DNA from: Streptantibioticus parmotrematis | Lineage (GTDB): Bacteria; Actinomycetota; Actinomycetes; Streptomycetales; Streptomycetaceae | Length of the DNA: 64,000 nucleotides | Assembly: GCF_019890615.1 (NCBI RefSeq) | Contig: NZ_JAINVZ010000009.1 | Location: forward strand, 186,001 to 250,000 | Reading direction: 5' to 3' | In this document: positions 33,823 to 42,545 of the stretch, piece by piece | How the letters are laid out: every line of letters starts with the position of its first letter | Numbering within the stretch: position 1 is the stretch's first letter | Program-made: the position numbers and the translations under genes | Notes under the pieces: model-generated | The model's database searches: none | What the model was told of the DNA's origin: nothing | The model's input: only the letters and a program-made list of their open reading frames with translations

Positions 33823-34769
33823 GCGGCGGCCCTCCCGGCGGGGGCGGCGGGACGTTCGGCCGCCGGACGCGGACGGGACTCGCCGGCGGCCGCCCGGGAG
33901 GACCGGGCGGTGCGCGCGGAGCGCCACAGCCGGGCGAGGACGTAGGTGCCGAAGGCGAAGGAGGTCACGTAGAAGCCCACCGGATAGGGCGAGAAGTAGG
34001 CGGCGGTCAGGCCCAGCCAGCTGACCGCGACACCGATCAGCATCCCCAGCGGCAGGCTCACCACCGGCCGGGCGCTGAGGAGTTGGGCGGTCGCGGCGGG
34101 CATCACCAGCAGGGCGAAGACCAGCAGCGAGCCGGTGATCTGGCTGGCCTCCGCGGTCGCCGCGCCGAGCAGCACGAGGAAGACGGTGGACAGCGCCCGC
34201 ACCGGGACGCCGCGCGCCGCGGCCACCGAGGTGTCGACGGAGGCGAACAGCAGGGGACGGCCGACCGCCGCCAGCGCGGCGAGCACGACGGCGGCGACCA
34301 CCGCGAGCAGGGCCACCTGCCCGTCGCTGATGCCGAGGAAGGAGCCGAACAGCAGCGCGTTCACCCCGCCGAGGAAGCCCTTGTAGAGGGCGACGAACAG
34401 GAAGCCGCAGGCCAGCAGGAACGCCTGGACGGTGCCGGTCAGCGCGGACTCCTCGCCGCGGCCCTGCCCGGCGCCCGGGATCAGCGCGATGACGACGGCC
34501 GCCGCGAGGCAGAACGCGAAGTAGCCGTAGCCCGCGGCGACCCCGACGAGCACGGCACCGGACGCACCGGGGAAACCCACCACGGCGAGGGTGTGCGCGG
34601 CGAAGGTCTGCCGTCGCAGCACCACGAACCAGCCGACCGCGGCGGCCAGTACGGCGATGACCGCGCCGGCCCGGAAGGCGTTGACCATGAAGGGGTAGGA
34701 CCACATCAGCTGGACGTCGGTCAGCGGGTTCCACGACCAGGGCGCGGTGGCGGCGTCAGCGAGCGGCAT
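33819..34769 (-). CDS. znuB: zinc ABC transporter permease (first ZnuB-type subunit)
   Basis: A 316-residue ABC-3 family permease. Key segments are FAAHTLAVVGFPGASGAVLVG and ASQITGSLLVFALLVMPAATAQLL, with eight or nine hydrophobic helices and a long basic Ala/Pro-rich cytoplasmic tail. ATG 34769 is chosen because GGGGAG lies 6 nt before it; it overlaps the ATPase stop by 14 bases, which gives tight coupling. A longer frame begins at 34796. With the other permease, the ATPase and ZnuA it forms a high-affinity zinc importer. Confidence 0.9.
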   Translation of the reverse strand: MPLADAATAPWSWNPLTDVQLMWSYPFMVNAFRAGAVIAVLAAAVGWFVVLRRQTFAAHTLAVVGFPGASGAVLVGVAAGYGYFAFCLAAAVVIALIPGAGQGRGEESALTGTVQAFLLACGFLFVALYKGFLGGVNALLFGSFLGISDGQVALLAVVAAVVLAALAAVGRPLLFASVDTSVAAARGVPVRALSTVFLVLLGAATAEASQITGSLLVFALLVMPAATAQLLSARPVVSLPLGMLIGVAVSWLGLTAAYFSPYPVGFYVTSFAFGTYVLARLWRSARTARSSRAAAGESRPRPAAERPAAPAGRAAA

Positions 34770-35694
34770 GCGCGCTCCCCTCGGGCGCCCGGTCATCCGC
34801 GTGCCCGGCCTCGGCGCGCCGGTCGTCCTCGTGGCGGTCGGTGTGAAGGGCCGGGGCCTCCGGGCCGCCGACGACGACCAGGCGGCCGTCGGAGGTCCGC
34901 AGCACCTCGACGGGTGTGCCGTATAGCTTCGTCAGCGTCTCGGAGGTGATGACCTCGCGGGGGGTGCCGGTGGCCGCGCCGCCCTCGGCCAGGTACACCA
35001 CGCGGTCGAGGTAGGACAGGATCGGGTTGACGTCGTGGGCGACCATCACCACCGAGACGCATTCCTCGCAGCAGATCCGCCCGATCAGCCGGGCGACGGC
35101 GGCCTGGTTGGGCAGGTCGAGGCTGTCGAGGGGTTCGTCCAGCAGCAGGACGTCGGGCCTGCGGCACAGCGCCTGGGCGATCAGCAGCCGCTGCTGCTCG
35201 CCGCCGGAGCACTGGCCGATGGGCCGGTCCGCGTAGGCGGAGGCGCCGACGAGTTCGATGACCTCGGCGATCCGGCGCTGGGCGGCGCGGCGCCGGGCGC
35301 TGAAGCGAGCGGGCACCGGCAGCGGGACTCCCCAACGGTCGCCGTCGAGCCCGAGGCCCACGATGTCGCGGCCCCGGATGCGCAGCGACGGGTCGAAGCT
35401 GCGGCGCTGCGGCAGGTAGCCGACGGCGCGCCCGGCCTGCCCGGGCGGGGCACCGAGCACCCGGATCTCACCGGACGCCAGGGACTGGAGGCCCAGCACG
35501 GCCTTGAGCAGGGTGGACTTGCCGACGCCGTTGGGGCCGAGGACGGCGGTGAACTCGCCGGGGCCGATGGCCAGGTCGACGCCGGACCACAGGGTGCGGC
35601 CGCCGACGCGTACGGCCGCGTCGCGCAGTTCGAGCACGGGGGCGTCGCCGCGGGTGGGATCGCGCCGTTGCTGGGTGGGGAGGGAGACGTTCAT
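34756..35694 (-). CDS. znuC: zinc ABC transporter ATP-binding protein
   Basis: A 312-residue ATPase with Walker A GPNGVGKSTLLK (near residue 51), signature CSGGEQQRLLIAQAL, Walker B VLLLDEPLDSLD and H-loop MVAHDVN. Two oddities suggest metal contact. The helix before the last core strand contains RICCEECVSVV (three Cys and two Glu), and the C-terminus extends beyond the family norm with a His/Asp/Glu-rich tail (LHTDRHEDDRR..., GHADDRAPEGSAH). Start MNVSLPTQQ at 35694. It is the second gene of the zinc import operon. Confidence 0.92.
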   Translation of the reverse strand: MNVSLPTQQRRDPTRGDAPVLELRDAAVRVGGRTLWSGVDLAIGPGEFTAVLGPNGVGKSTLLKAVLGLQSLASGEIRVLGAPPGQAGRAVGYLPQRRSFDPSLRIRGRDIVGLGLDGDRWGVPLPVPARFSARRRAAQRRIAEVIELVGASAYADRPIGQCSGGEQQRLLIAQALCRRPDVLLLDEPLDSLDLPNQAAVARLIGRICCEECVSVVMVAHDVNPILSYLDRVVYLAEGGAATGTPREVITSETLTKLYGTPVEVLRTSDGRLVVVGGPEAPALHTDRHEDDRRAEAGHADDRAPEGSAHAAR

Positions 35695-35726
35695 CCGGTC
35701 ACCGCCTGCTCTCGTTCCGACCACCG

Positions 35727-36776
35727 TCACTTGCCGGTCGCCTTGGCCAGCGCCTGCTCGATGCCCTTGAGCTCCCGCACCTGCCAGTCCTGGAACGAGG
35801 CGCCCGCCGGGGTGAGCGTCTCGGTCACCGTGGTCACCGGGATCCCGGCCGCCTTGGCCTCGTCGACCTGGGCCTGGACGTCGGGGGTGGAGTTCTGGCT
35901 GTTGTAGACGTAGATCTTGATCTGCTTGGACTTGATCTGCTGGTCGATCTCCGCCTTGTCGTGCGCGGTCGGGTCGGAGCCTTCGCTGATGGCGTCGAGG
36001 AACGACTCGGGCGTGAGCATCTTCAGGCCCAGGCCTTCGGCGAGCGGGGTCACGATGGACTCCGACGCGCCGATCGGGGTGCCCGCGTACTTGGCCTTGA
36101 TCTGGTCGATGAGCTGGTTGTAGGGGGCCAGGGTGGTGTTCTCGAACGCGGTCTTGCGGGCGTCGAAGTAGGCGGCGTCGGCCGGGTCGATCTTCTTGTA
36201 GTCGGCGGTGATCCGCTCGATGACCTGGTGGACGTTGGTGGGCGAGTACCAGCGGTGCGGGTTGCCGCCGGGCTTGATGCCGACCAGGTCGCCGACCTTC
36301 AGCTCGGTGCGGTCGCCGGACGGGTTGGCGGACAGCAGCTTGTCGGACCAGGCGTCGTAGCCGATGCCGTTGACGATGGCGAACTGCGCCCCGGCGACGG
36401 TGCGGGCGTCGGCGGCGGTGGGCTCGTAGTCGTGCGGGTCGGTGGCCGGGTTGGTGATGATGCTGGTCACCTTGGCGTGGTCGCCGCCGAGCTGGGCGGC
36501 GATGCTGCCCCAGAAGTTCTCGGCGGCGACGACCTGGACGACCTTGCCGGAGCCGGAGGACGAGGAGCCGGAGGACGGCGATCCGGAGGAGGCGTTCGGG
36601 GAGGAGGTGGCGCAGGCGGTCGCGGTCACCGCCAGCGCGGCCACCGTCACCGCGCCCAGGCCCACCCGCGTCGTGCGGCGCGCGGCGCGGGACGTGGTCG
36701 CGTGGGAGGCGCGGGAGAGCGCGGCACGGGCGGCGCGGGATATCGCGGGGCGGTCGGTACGGCGGGCGGCACTCAT
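35727..36776 (-). CDS. znuA: zinc-binding lipoprotein ZnuA of the ABC importer
   Basis: A 349-residue solute-binding protein. A long Ala/Arg-rich N-terminus leads to the lipobox TATAC, followed by a Ser-rich linker (about 20 residues) and a TroA/ZnuA fold. Likely metal ligands are His in TDPHDYEPT, His in GGNPHRWYSPTN and the acidic end of the ESIV segment. The long His-rich loop seen in some zinc-binding proteins is missing. ATG 36776 has GAGGAG about 10 nt upstream. A palindromic Zur box and a TAGCGT hexamer lie directly upstream, so derepression in zinc shortage is expected. Confidence 0.93.
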   Translation of the reverse strand: MSAARRTDRPAISRAARAALSRASHATTSRAARRTTRVGLGAVTVAALAVTATACATSSPNASSGSPSSGSSSSGSGKVVQVVAAENFWGSIAAQLGGDHAKVTSIITNPATDPHDYEPTAADARTVAGAQFAIVNGIGYDAWSDKLLSANPSGDRTELKVGDLVGIKPGGNPHRWYSPTNVHQVIERITADYKKIDPADAAYFDARKTAFENTTLAPYNQLIDQIKAKYAGTPIGASESIVTPLAEGLGLKMLTPESFLDAISEGSDPTAHDKAEIDQQIKSKQIKIYVYNSQNSTPDVQAQVDEAKAAGIPVTTVTETLTPAGASFQDWQVRELKGIEQALAKATGK

Positions 36777-36810
36777 CTGCGCGGGACTCCTCGATCGTTC
36801 GGTATGACCC

Positions 36811-36834
36811 CACGCTAAGTGGAAACGATTTTCA
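36811..36834 (-). promoter_or_regulatory. Zur box and promoter of the znu operon
   Basis: TGGAAACGATTTTCA (36820-36834) is a nearly perfect palindrome of the type described for Streptomyces Zur (TGAAAATCGTTTTCA family). The -10-like TAGCGT is at 36817-36812, so bound repressor would cover the -35 and spacer. A weaker lookalike occurs at 36859-36873 inside the neighbouring gene. Confidence 0.85.
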
Positions 36835-36855
36835 CCACCAGCCCCATCCGGCCCG

Positions 36856-38100
36856 TTATGACAATCGTTGCCAACTCTTGACCCATCCGGCCAGCCGGTC
36901 GGCAACGGCCAGGCGCGGCGCGTTCCCCCGCCGCCAGGTGCGGACCGGGTGCACGGCGTTGGCCAGCAGGATCACGTAGACGCCGGAGACCGGGTCGATC
37001 ACCAGGCTGGTGCCGGTGAAACCGGTGTGGCTCACGGTGCGCGGGCCGGACAGCCCGCCCGTCAGCCACGGCTGGCCGAGGTCGAAGCCCAGGCCGTGCG
37101 GGCGGCCCGGCACACCGTGGTCGGCGAACATCTCCGCGACGGACTCCGGCCGCAGCACCCCGCGCCCGCCGTCCAGCAGCGCCGCGCAGAGCCGCCCGAG
37201 GTCGGCGGCGGTGGCGAAGAGCCCGGCGTGCCCGGCGACACCGCCGAAGGCGAACGCGTTCTCGTCGTGCGCCGTGCCGTGCACCGTCCCGCGCTCCAGC
37301 CGCCCCCAGGGCCCGCGCTGGTCCTCGGTCGCCGCGATCCTCGGCAGCCACGCGGACGGCGGCGCGAACCGGGTGTCCCGCATGCCCAGCGGACCGGTGA
37401 TGCCGTCGCGCACGAGCGTGTCCAGCGGGCGGCCGGTCACCCGTTCCAGCAGGAACTGCGCGGCGAGGAAGTTGAGGTCGGAGTAGAGGTACGCGGTCCC
37501 CGGCGCCGTCAACGGCTCCTCGTGCCACAGCAGTTCACGCCGCGCCCTCGCGGTCGGCTCCGCCCAGAACGCCAGCTCCGACCGCAACCCCGAGGTGTGC
37601 GCGAGCAGTTGACGCACCGTCACATCCTGCTTGCGGTGCGCGCCGAACTCCGGGAGATGCCGGGCCACCGGCGCGTCCAGCTCCAGCGTGCCGCGTTCCG
37701 CCTCCCGCATGACGGCGATCGCGGTGAACAGCTTGGTCAGCGACGCGAGGTCGAAGACGGTGTCCGGGCGGGCCGGAAGCCAGCGCTCGCGCGGCAGTTC
37801 CACGCCCCGGTCGGTCGTCTCGTCGTACGAGGCGTAGCGCAGCGCCCAGCCCGCGGCCTCGCGGCACAGGAGGTCGTCGCCGCGACCGGCGAGGGCGACG
37901 GCGCCGGAACACCACGGGTGCGCCCGCTCGGTGCCGGACGGCGGTGGGACGGCGACCGCGTCGGCGAGGTCACCCCGGACCAGCCGGGCGAGAGCGCCCG
38001 CGCCGGGCGTCTCCTGCGCCGGCCCGCCGCCCGCCAGACCCTCCCCCGCGGCGCCGTCGTCCCCCGCGCCCGTCCCCGGCCCGTCCTCCCGCGTCCTCAT
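36856..38100 (-). CDS. serine hydrolase, beta-lactamase class C / esterase fold
   Basis: A 414-residue enzyme with the serine beta-lactamase-like fold. The nucleophile motif is SLTK (Ser120, Lys123), the second motif is YSDLN (Tyr206) and the third region is HTGFTG near residue 360. These proteins are esterases, D-aminopeptidases or PBP4-like hydrolases more often than true lactamases. No signal peptide is seen: the N-terminus is a polar Gly/Ala stretch of about 35 residues, so it is probably cytoplasmic. Its start overlaps the stop of the Bcr/CflA exporter by ATGA, so exporter and hydrolase are made together. Its 3' end lies 79 bases from znuA. Confidence 0.87.
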   Translation of the reverse strand: MRTREDGPGTGAGDDGAAGEGLAGGGPAQETPGAGALARLVRGDLADAVAVPPPSGTERAHPWCSGAVALAGRGDDLLCREAAGWALRYASYDETTDRGVELPRERWLPARPDTVFDLASLTKLFTAIAVMREAERGTLELDAPVARHLPEFGAHRKQDVTVRQLLAHTSGLRSELAFWAEPTARARRELLWHEEPLTAPGTAYLYSDLNFLAAQFLLERVTGRPLDTLVRDGITGPLGMRDTRFAPPSAWLPRIAATEDQRGPWGRLERGTVHGTAHDENAFAFGGVAGHAGLFATAADLGRLCAALLDGGRGVLRPESVAEMFADHGVPGRPHGLGFDLGQPWLTGGLSGPRTVSHTGFTGTSLVIDPVSGVYVILLANAVHPVRTWRRGNAPRLAVADRLAGWVKSWQRLS

Positions 38101-39422
38101 ACCGCCGACGCTAGCCGCCACGGCCTGCACATGCCCGCGAAGGCGCCCAGTGCCACCACCGCGCAGCTCACCTGGACCAGCGCCATCGGCACCGCGGTCC
38201 CGCTGCCCGCCACGCCGACCAGCGGCGAGGCCACCGCGCCGACCAGGAACTGGCCCGCGCCCAGCAGCGCCGAGGCGGAACCGGCGGCGTGCGGCGTGCG
38301 CATCAGCGCCTGCGCGTTGGTGTTGGGCATCGCCAGCCCCATCGCCGACATCAGCACGAAGAGCGAGGCCGCGACCGGCGGCAGCCCGACGTGCCCGAAC
38401 ACACCGCAGGTCAGCGCCAGCAGGCAGCACGCGGCCAGCAGGATCACGCTCAGCCCGACGGCGAGCGCGCGGTCCAGCGGGACGCGGCCGACCAGCACCT
38501 TGCCGTTGAGCTGCCCGATCCCCACCAGCCCGATCGAGTTGAGCGCGAACAGCAGGCTGAAGGTCTGCGGCGAGGCCCCGTAGATGTCCTGGACGACGAA
38601 GGACGAGCCGGAGACGTACGCGAACAGCGCGGCGAAGGCGAAGCTTCCGGCGAGCATGTACCCGGCGAAGACCCGGTCGGCCATCAGCGAACGCATGGTG
38701 CGCACCGCGTGGCGCAGGCCGCCGTCGTGCCGTCGCTCGGCCGGGAGCGTCTCGGGCAGCACGCGCATCGCCAGCAGCGTCAGCAGCGCGCCGATGACGG
38801 TGAGGACGACGAAGACCCCGCGCCAGTCGGTGAAGCGGAGGATCTGACCGCCGATGACGGGCGCCACGACGGGGGCGACGCCGGAGATCAGCATGAGGGT
38901 GGAGAAGAACCGTGCCATCGCCACGCCGTCGTACAGGTCGCGCACCACGGCACGCGCGATGACGATGCCCGCCGCGCCGGCCAGGCCCTGCACCAGGCGG
39001 AAGCCGATGAGGAGTTCGACGTCGGGGGCGAACGCGCAGACGGCGGTGGCGAGCGCGTAGACCGTCATGCCGATCAGCAGCGGGCGGCGGCGCCCCCACT
39101 TGTCGCTCATCGGGCCGACGACCAGTTGCCCGAGGGCCATGCCGAGCAGGCAGGCGGTCAGGGTGAGCTGGACGGTCGCTGCCGGGCTGCGCAGCGCGGT
39201 GGTGACCGCGGGCAGCGAGGGGAGGTACATGTCCATGGACAGCGGGGGCAGCGCGGTCAGGCCGCCCAGCACGAACGTGACCAGCATTCTGCGGCCCGCA
39301 GGGCGCTCGGGCGACGATGCGGAATGTCCGGAACGCTCCGGGTCTCCCGATATGCGGTCAGGTATTCGGCCGTCCGCAGGCACGGCGTTGTCCGCGGGCG
39401 TGGCGGGGCCGGGCTCCGTCAT
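38097..39422 (-). CDS. Bcr/CflA-family drug-resistance MFS exporter
   Basis: A 441-residue MFS permease with 12 helices. GLTALPPLSMDMYLPSLPAV at the first helix and GPMSDKWGRRRPLLIGM in the first loop are signatures of the Bcr/CflA multidrug group. About 50 polar Pro/Ser/Glu residues precede helix 1. ATG 39422 is preferred (GGAG 6 nt upstream) over the in-frame ATGs at 39434 and 39446. It is translationally coupled to the serine hydrolase that follows, which hints at modification and export of the same kind of compound. Confidence 0.88.
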   Translation of the reverse strand: MTEPGPATPADNAVPADGRIPDRISGDPERSGHSASSPERPAGRRMLVTFVLGGLTALPPLSMDMYLPSLPAVTTALRSPAATVQLTLTACLLGMALGQLVVGPMSDKWGRRRPLLIGMTVYALATAVCAFAPDVELLIGFRLVQGLAGAAGIVIARAVVRDLYDGVAMARFFSTLMLISGVAPVVAPVIGGQILRFTDWRGVFVVLTVIGALLTLLAMRVLPETLPAERRHDGGLRHAVRTMRSLMADRVFAGYMLAGSFAFAALFAYVSGSSFVVQDIYGASPQTFSLLFALNSIGLVGIGQLNGKVLVGRVPLDRALAVGLSVILLAACCLLALTCGVFGHVGLPPVAASLFVLMSAMGLAMPNTNAQALMRTPHAAGSASALLGAGQFLVGAVASPLVGVAGSGTAVPMALVQVSCAVVALGAFAGMCRPWRLASAV

Positions 39423-39525
39423 CCTGGTCTCCATGGGTCGTTGCAACGGCCATCAGTCTCTCAGGATTCCGGCGCCCGCCGCCCCGCCGATGCGCGACGC
39501 GGCTCAGGGAGTCAGGGAATGCGGA

Positions 39526-39837
39526 TCAGGCGGCCCCGTGCGTCGGGGCGAGGTCGCCGATGCGCTGCGCGAGGTCGAAGTCCTTCGCGGTGAGTCCGCC
39601 GCCGCCCTCGTGCGTGGTGATCGACACCGCGAGGGTGTCGTAGCCGAGGGCCAGGTCGGAGTGGTGGTTCAGCTCGTCCTGGACGCCCGCGATGTGCAGG
39701 GCGAGGATCGCGGCGCGCAGGTGCGGGAGGCGGTAGACGCGGGTGAGGGCGGTGCCGTCCGGCGACAGCTCCCAGCCCGGCAGTTCGGCGAGGCGATCCT
39801 CGATCTCCTTGGTGGACAGCGGGTCTGCGCTCGGCAT
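39526..39837 (-). CDS. phhB: 4a-hydroxytetrahydrobiopterin dehydratase family protein
   Basis: A 103-residue pterin carbinolamine dehydratase fold. [20 protein letters not shown] opens the domain, and the active-site helix carries [22 protein letters not shown] with the paired His. In bacteria without phenylalanine hydroxylase such proteins may serve molybdopterin or unknown pterin chemistry; no hydroxylase is near. GGGGAG lies 8 nt before ATG 39837. It is divergent from the SDR gene. Confidence 0.9.
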   Translation of the reverse strand: MPSADPLSTKEIEDRLAELPGWELSPDGTALTRVYRLPHLRAAILALHIAGVQDELNHHSDLALGYDTLAVSITTHEGGGGLTAKDFDLAQRIGDLAPTHGAA

Positions 39838-39920
39838 TGGGCGGACTCCCCTCACAGGATGCTCTCGGGTCACGCTGTGTCCGTGATGTCCCATCGTCCC
39901 ACCCCTTACCCTCGTCGGGC

Positions 39921-40688
39921 ATGAGCGAAATTCGGAAGATCGCGGCGAAGACCGCTGTGGTGACCGGCGCCGGTTCCGGTGTCGGGCGGGCGGTCGCGCT
40001 GGCGCTGGCCGGAGCGGGCTGGTCGGTGGCGCTCGCGGGCCGCCGGGACGAACCCCTGCGGGAGACCGCACGGCTGGCCGGCGAGGCGGCGCCGGTGCTC
40101 GCGGTGCCCACCGACGTGACCGACCCCGGGCAGGTGGACGCGCTGTTCGCCACCGTCGAGGAGCGCTTCGGGCCGCTCGGGCTGCTGTTCAACAACGCGG
40201 GCACCGGCGCGCCGCCGTCCCTGATCGACGAGTTGTCGTACGAGCGGTGGCGGGCGGTCGTCGACGTCAACCTGCACGGCGCCTTCCTGTGCGCCCGGGC
40301 CGCGTTCCGCGCGATGCGCGCGCAGGACCCGATGGGCGGCCGGATCATCAACAACGGTTCCATCTCGGCGCACGTGCCGCGCCCGAAGAGCGTCGCGTAC
40401 ACCACGACCAAGCACGCGATCACCGGCCTGACGCGCTCGCTGTCGCTGGACGGCCGCCCGTACGGCATCGCCTGCGGCCAGATCGACATCGGCAACGCGG
40501 CCACCGAGATGACCCGGCGGATGGCCGAGGGCATCGAGCAGCCGGACGGCCGCGTGGTGCCGGAGCCGGTGATGGACGCGGCCGACGTGGCGGGCACGGT
40601 GCTGCACATGGCGTCGCTGCCGCTGGAGGCCAACGTGCAGTTCGTGACGGTGATGGCGACGACGATGCCGTACGTCGGCCGCGGCTGA
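39921..40688 (+). CDS. short-chain dehydrogenase/reductase
   Basis: A 255-residue SDR with the cofactor site [12 protein letters not shown] (residues about 15-26), the NNAG motif, catalytic Ser in [10 protein letters not shown] and the YTTTK active-site pair. AGRRDEPL after the second strand, with two Arg, suggests NADP preference. Substrate unknown. ATG 39921 lacks a ribosome site but follows TACCCT (39907-39912) by eight bases, which is consistent with a leaderless message. It converges on the nucleotidyltransferase gene with 23 bases between. Confidence 0.9.
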   Translation: MSEIRKIAAKTAVVTGAGSGVGRAVALALAGAGWSVALAGRRDEPLRETARLAGEAAPVLAVPTDVTDPGQVDALFATVEERFGPLGLLFNNAGTGAPPSLIDELSYERWRAVVDVNLHGAFLCARAAFRAMRAQDPMGGRIINNGSISAHVPRPKSVAYTTTKHAITGLTRSLSLDGRPYGIACGQIDIGNAATEMTRRMAEGIEQPDGRVVPEPVMDAADVAGTVLHMASLPLEANVQFVTVMATTMPYVGRG

Positions 40689-40711
40689 ACGTCGTTGCCG
40701 CTTACCGGTGC

Positions 40712-41380
40712 TCAGTCCTCCGGTGGGGTGTAGTGCGCCGCGCGGACCCGGTGCAGCCAGGCTTCCGCGGCGTCCTCGTCGGGGGCGGCGGGCAGCGCCC
40801 CGGGCGCGCGCAGCCGGTCCTCGGTCCGCGCCAGCAGCCCGGCGGCGCGCTCGGGTTCGTCGGCCAGCTCCTCGCCGAGCACGCGCACCCGTTCCGGGTC
40901 GGCGAGCCGTACCGTCAAGTGGCCGGTGGTGTGCAGCTCTTCGGCCTGAGCCAGCAGCCTGACGAGGTGGCGGGCGTTCTTGGCGGCACGGGCACGCCCG
41001 TCCGCGTCCTGCTCACGCGACCGAAGCTTGCCGAACTGCTGGGTGGCGTAGCCGAGGTAGGCGTTGCGCACACCGCGTTCCCACAGCAACGACCGCCGCA
41101 GACGTATGAGTTCGTCGCCGAGCGGTGTGCGGACCTCGTACTGCTCCAGCCAGAGCAGTTCACCCGCGGTCGGGTTGCAGGCCAGCATCAGCCGCACCGC
41201 CTTGGCCGCCTCGTGGTACGTGGTGTCGGGGCGGGTGGTGACGTGTGATTCCTTGGGGCGCCGCAGCCCGTGCAACTCGCGCGTCGGCGCGGCGAACATC
41301 CCGAGCCGGTCCACGTCCGACCCCGAGTGCGCGAGCCCGTAGGCGGTCGATCCCACGACCCCGGCCAGCAGAACGTTCAC
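40712..41380 (-). CDS. minimal nucleotidyltransferase-fold protein (COG3541-like)
   Basis: A 222-residue protein beginning with the DNA-polymerase-beta-type core GVVGSTAYGLAHSGSDVDRLGMF (residues about 7-28), where Gly-Ser and the Asp-x-Asp supply phosphate and metal contacts. The rest is helical with many Arg/Leu (YHEAAKAVRLMLACNPTAGELLWLE), as in predicted nucleotidyltransferases of the YcgL group. Target unknown; toxin-antitoxin nucleotidyltransferases share the core, but no HEPN or antitoxin partner lies beside it. GTG 41380 is chosen, with a G-rich GGGGGGA 7 nt upstream. Confidence 0.75.
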   Translation of the reverse strand: MNVLLAGVVGSTAYGLAHSGSDVDRLGMFAAPTRELHGLRRPKESHVTTRPDTTYHEAAKAVRLMLACNPTAGELLWLEQYEVRTPLGDELIRLRRSLLWERGVRNAYLGYATQQFGKLRSREQDADGRARAAKNARHLVRLLAQAEELHTTGHLTVRLADPERVRVLGEELADEPERAAGLLARTEDRLRAPGALPAAPDEDAAEAWLHRVRAAHYTPPED

Positions 41381-41541
41381 GGCGCGTCCCCCCAAGGCTC
41401 TCCCGGCCGTACGGCACCAGCCTGCCGCCCACCGCTCACCGGCGCGAACGAATTCCGTGGTGCCGGTGGGGCCCGGGGGCGGCGCGCCCGCCGGTTACCG
41501 TCCGGCGCCGTCAGGCCCCCGCGACGAGCCGGCCGCCGCGT

Positions 41542-42462
41542 TCAGAGCGCGATCACGATTTTCCCGTGGACGTGCCTCTCGGCCTGCGTCGTCACGGCTT
41601 CACGGATCCGCTCGACCGGGAAGGTCGCCGCGATCGGCACCGTGATGCCGCCGGAGTGGATCGCGTCGGCGATCCGTTCCAGGGTGCCCGGCTCCGCGTC
41701 GAGGGCGCCCAACTTGCGCACGCCGGGCGGCGGGGCGGGGCCGTCGGCCACGACGGTGACCCGCTCGGGTGCCACACCGAGCTTCAGCGCGGTCTCGGCC
41801 GCCTCCCTTCCGAACAGGTCGGTCGCCGCGGTGATCCCCTCGGGCGCCAGGGCCCCCACCCGGTCCGCCAGGCCGGGACCGTACGCCACGGGTTCGGCGC
41901 CGAGCCCGCGCAGGAATCCGAACGTGCCCTCGGAGGCGGTGCCGAGCACCCGGGCGCCCGCGAGCTTCGCCAGTTGCACGGCGAAGATGCCCACGCCACC
42001 CGCCGCCCCGCCGATCAGGACGGTGTCGCCGGCACCCAGCCCGAGCGCGGCGAGCGCGGCGGCGGCCGTCAGACCGGACACCGGAAGCGTGGCCGCCACC
42101 TCGTCGCCGATGCCCTCCGGGGTGTGCCACAGGTTTGCCGCAGAGGTCTTGACCAGCACGAAATCGGCGACGGACTGGCCGATCACGGCCCCGAACACCC
42201 GGTCTCCTGCCGCGAATCCGGTGGATTCGGCGCCCACTTCGTCCACCACTCCGGCGAAGTCGCTGCCGAACCCGGCCGGCAACGTGATGCCGAACCGCGC
42301 CGCCATGTCGGGCTGCGTGGTGATCTGCCAGTCCATCGGGTTCAGCCCGGCGGACGTGACCCGGACGCGTACCTCGTCCGGTGCGGCGTGCGGCTCGGGT
42401 ATCTCCTGGATTTCGAGTACTTCGGGGCCGCCGAATCGTCGGTAACGGACAGCTCTGCTCAT
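41542..42462 (-). CDS. NADPH:quinone-reductase-like MDR oxidoreductase
   Basis: A 306-residue zinc-less medium-chain reductase. The GroES-like N-terminus (RYRRFGGPEVLEIQEIPEP) is followed by SGLTAAAALAALGLGAGDTVLIGGAAGGVGIFAVQLAKLAGARVLGTA with the cofactor loop. Catalytic-zinc cysteines are absent, as in quinone or enone reductases. It is divergent from a TetR gene, and two inverted-repeat operators lie between them, so it is very likely the TetR target. The start at 42462 has GGAG about 9 nt upstream. It probably reduces reactive quinones or enones. Confidence 0.9.
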   Translation of the reverse strand: MSRAVRYRRFGGPEVLEIQEIPEPHAAPDEVRVRVTSAGLNPMDWQITTQPDMAARFGITLPAGFGSDFAGVVDEVGAESTGFAAGDRVFGAVIGQSVADFVLVKTSAANLWHTPEGIGDEVAATLPVSGLTAAAALAALGLGAGDTVLIGGAAGGVGIFAVQLAKLAGARVLGTASEGTFGFLRGLGAEPVAYGPGLADRVGALAPEGITAATDLFGREAAETALKLGVAPERVTVVADGPAPPPGVRKLGALDAEPGTLERIADAIHSGGITVPIAATFPVERIREAVTTQAERHVHGKIVIAL

Positions 42463-42483
42463 CGGTGACGTCTCCTGGCCAGT

Positions 42484-42502
42484 GATGGGACTTGGTCTCA
42501 TC
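42484..42502. promoter_or_regulatory. TetR-type operator, copy 1
   Basis: GATGGGACTTGGTCTCATC is a near palindrome (GGGAC-TTG-GTCTC core at 42487-42499, one mismatch). Its centre is 33 bases, about three helical turns, from the second copy. Confidence 0.7.
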
Positions 42503-42519
42503 GACCCTACACCAGTGAT

Positions 42520-42532
42520 GGGACCAAGTCCC
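42520..42532. promoter_or_regulatory. TetR-type operator, copy 2
   Basis: GGGAC-CAA-GTCCC is a perfect palindrome that abuts the TACACT hexamer (42534-42539) of the TetR gene. Binding would block that promoter, giving autoregulation, and probably the divergent oxidoreductase promoter too. Confidence 0.75.
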
Positions 42533-42545
42533 GTACACTGCTCCC

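Noticed and set aside
36859-36873. Second Zur box as an annotated regulatory feature
   Set aside because: It lies within the last codons of the serine hydrolase and matches only partially, so it is kept as a finding and not as a feature.
40712-41380. Nucleotidyltransferase as a MenT/HepT-type toxin system
   Set aside because: No HEPN, AbiE or antitoxin gene lies beside it; both neighbours are unrelated oxidoreductases.
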